DNA from: Desulfobulbaceae bacterium
GTDB lineage: Bacteria; Desulfobacterota; Desulfobulbia; Desulfobulbales; SURF-16
Assembly (NCBI GenBank): GCA_024763115.1
Contig: JANTGB010000172.1
Span: forward strand, 1-5,652
Length of the DNA: 5,652 bases
Direction: 5' to 3'
Position 1 is the first letter of the stretch. Each line of letters begins with the position of its first letter. The notes beneath the pieces are model-generated. The model was not told where the DNA came from and did no database searches. It worked only from the letters and a program-made list of their open reading frames with translations. The position numbers and the translations under genes are program-made. Shown here in pieces: positions 5,622 through 5,652 of this stretch.

Positions 5622-5652
5622 AACGTCGGAATTTCAGGTTGCCTGCTTGGTT
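5618..5652 (+). CDS. Start of a downstream gene (partial)
   Basis: An ATG at 5618-5620 overlaps the TGA stop of the second methyltransferase in the arrangement ATGA, typical of translationally coupled operon genes. The frame stays open to the window edge and gives MKRRNFRLPAW, a basic then hydrophobic beginning. Eleven residues are too few to recognise a family. No strong Shine-Dalgarno precedes it, which fits coupling, but it could also be a chance ATG. If real, the operon continues past the window. Confidence 0.5.
   Translation, partial: MKRRNFRLPAW

Noticed and set aside
1..5652. CRISPR arrays, tRNA or rRNA genes, insertion sequences
   Set aside because: No spaced direct repeats, tRNA-like cloverleaf, rRNA sequence, transposase or terminal inverted repeats were seen by eye; nearly all of the window is coding.

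Overview
The window reads as the core of a single plus-strand operon for an unusual fatty-acyl or polyene-type product. The organism is probably an anaerobic Gram-negative bacterium. The reasons are two adjacent radical SAM enzymes that each carry an extra cysteine cluster (oxygen-sensitive chemistry), moderate G+C of about half in the coding DNA, and an AT-rich leader. Taxonomy cannot be fixed from the sequence. My best guess is a sulfate-reducer-like (Desulfobacterota) or planctomycete-like genome, held with low confidence.

Layout: bases 1-92 hold what looks like the cysteine-rich C-terminal end of an upstream gene. Bases 93-225 are an AT-rich intergenic leader with a weak possible promoter. 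Then come a hotdog dehydratase-acyl carrier protein fusion (226-855), two paralogous radical SAM enzymes (856-1917 and 1927-2925), a FabF-type beta-ketoacyl-ACP synthase with a complete Cys-His-His triad (2932-4176), and two different class I SAM-dependent methyltransferases (4196-4936 and about 4956-5621). A further gene appears to start at 5618 with an ATGA overlap and runs off the window. Gaps between genes are 0 to 19 bases and no terminator is visible, so co-transcription is very likely.

How the genes may work together (inference): the ACP domain holds the growing acyl chain, the ketosynthase extends it, and the hotdog domain dehydrates the 3-hydroxyacyl intermediate. No ketoreductase or enoyl reductase is in the window. 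If a housekeeping ketoreductase works in trans and no enoyl reductase acts, the chain would keep its double bonds. The two radical SAM enzymes would then carry out radical chemistry on the chain (cyclisation, C-C bond formation, desaturation or methylation), and the methyltransferases would modify it further. This gene set (FabZ-like, ACP, FabF-like, radical SAM and methyltransferase genes) resembles the sets proposed for ladderane lipid synthesis in anammox bacteria. That resemblance is by gene content recalled from general knowledge, not by a search, and the product is unknown.

A structural oddity: the first four genes lie in the same reading frame from 226 to 4176, separated only by single TAA, TGA and TAG codons, and three of the four starts lack a clear Shine-Dalgarno sequence.
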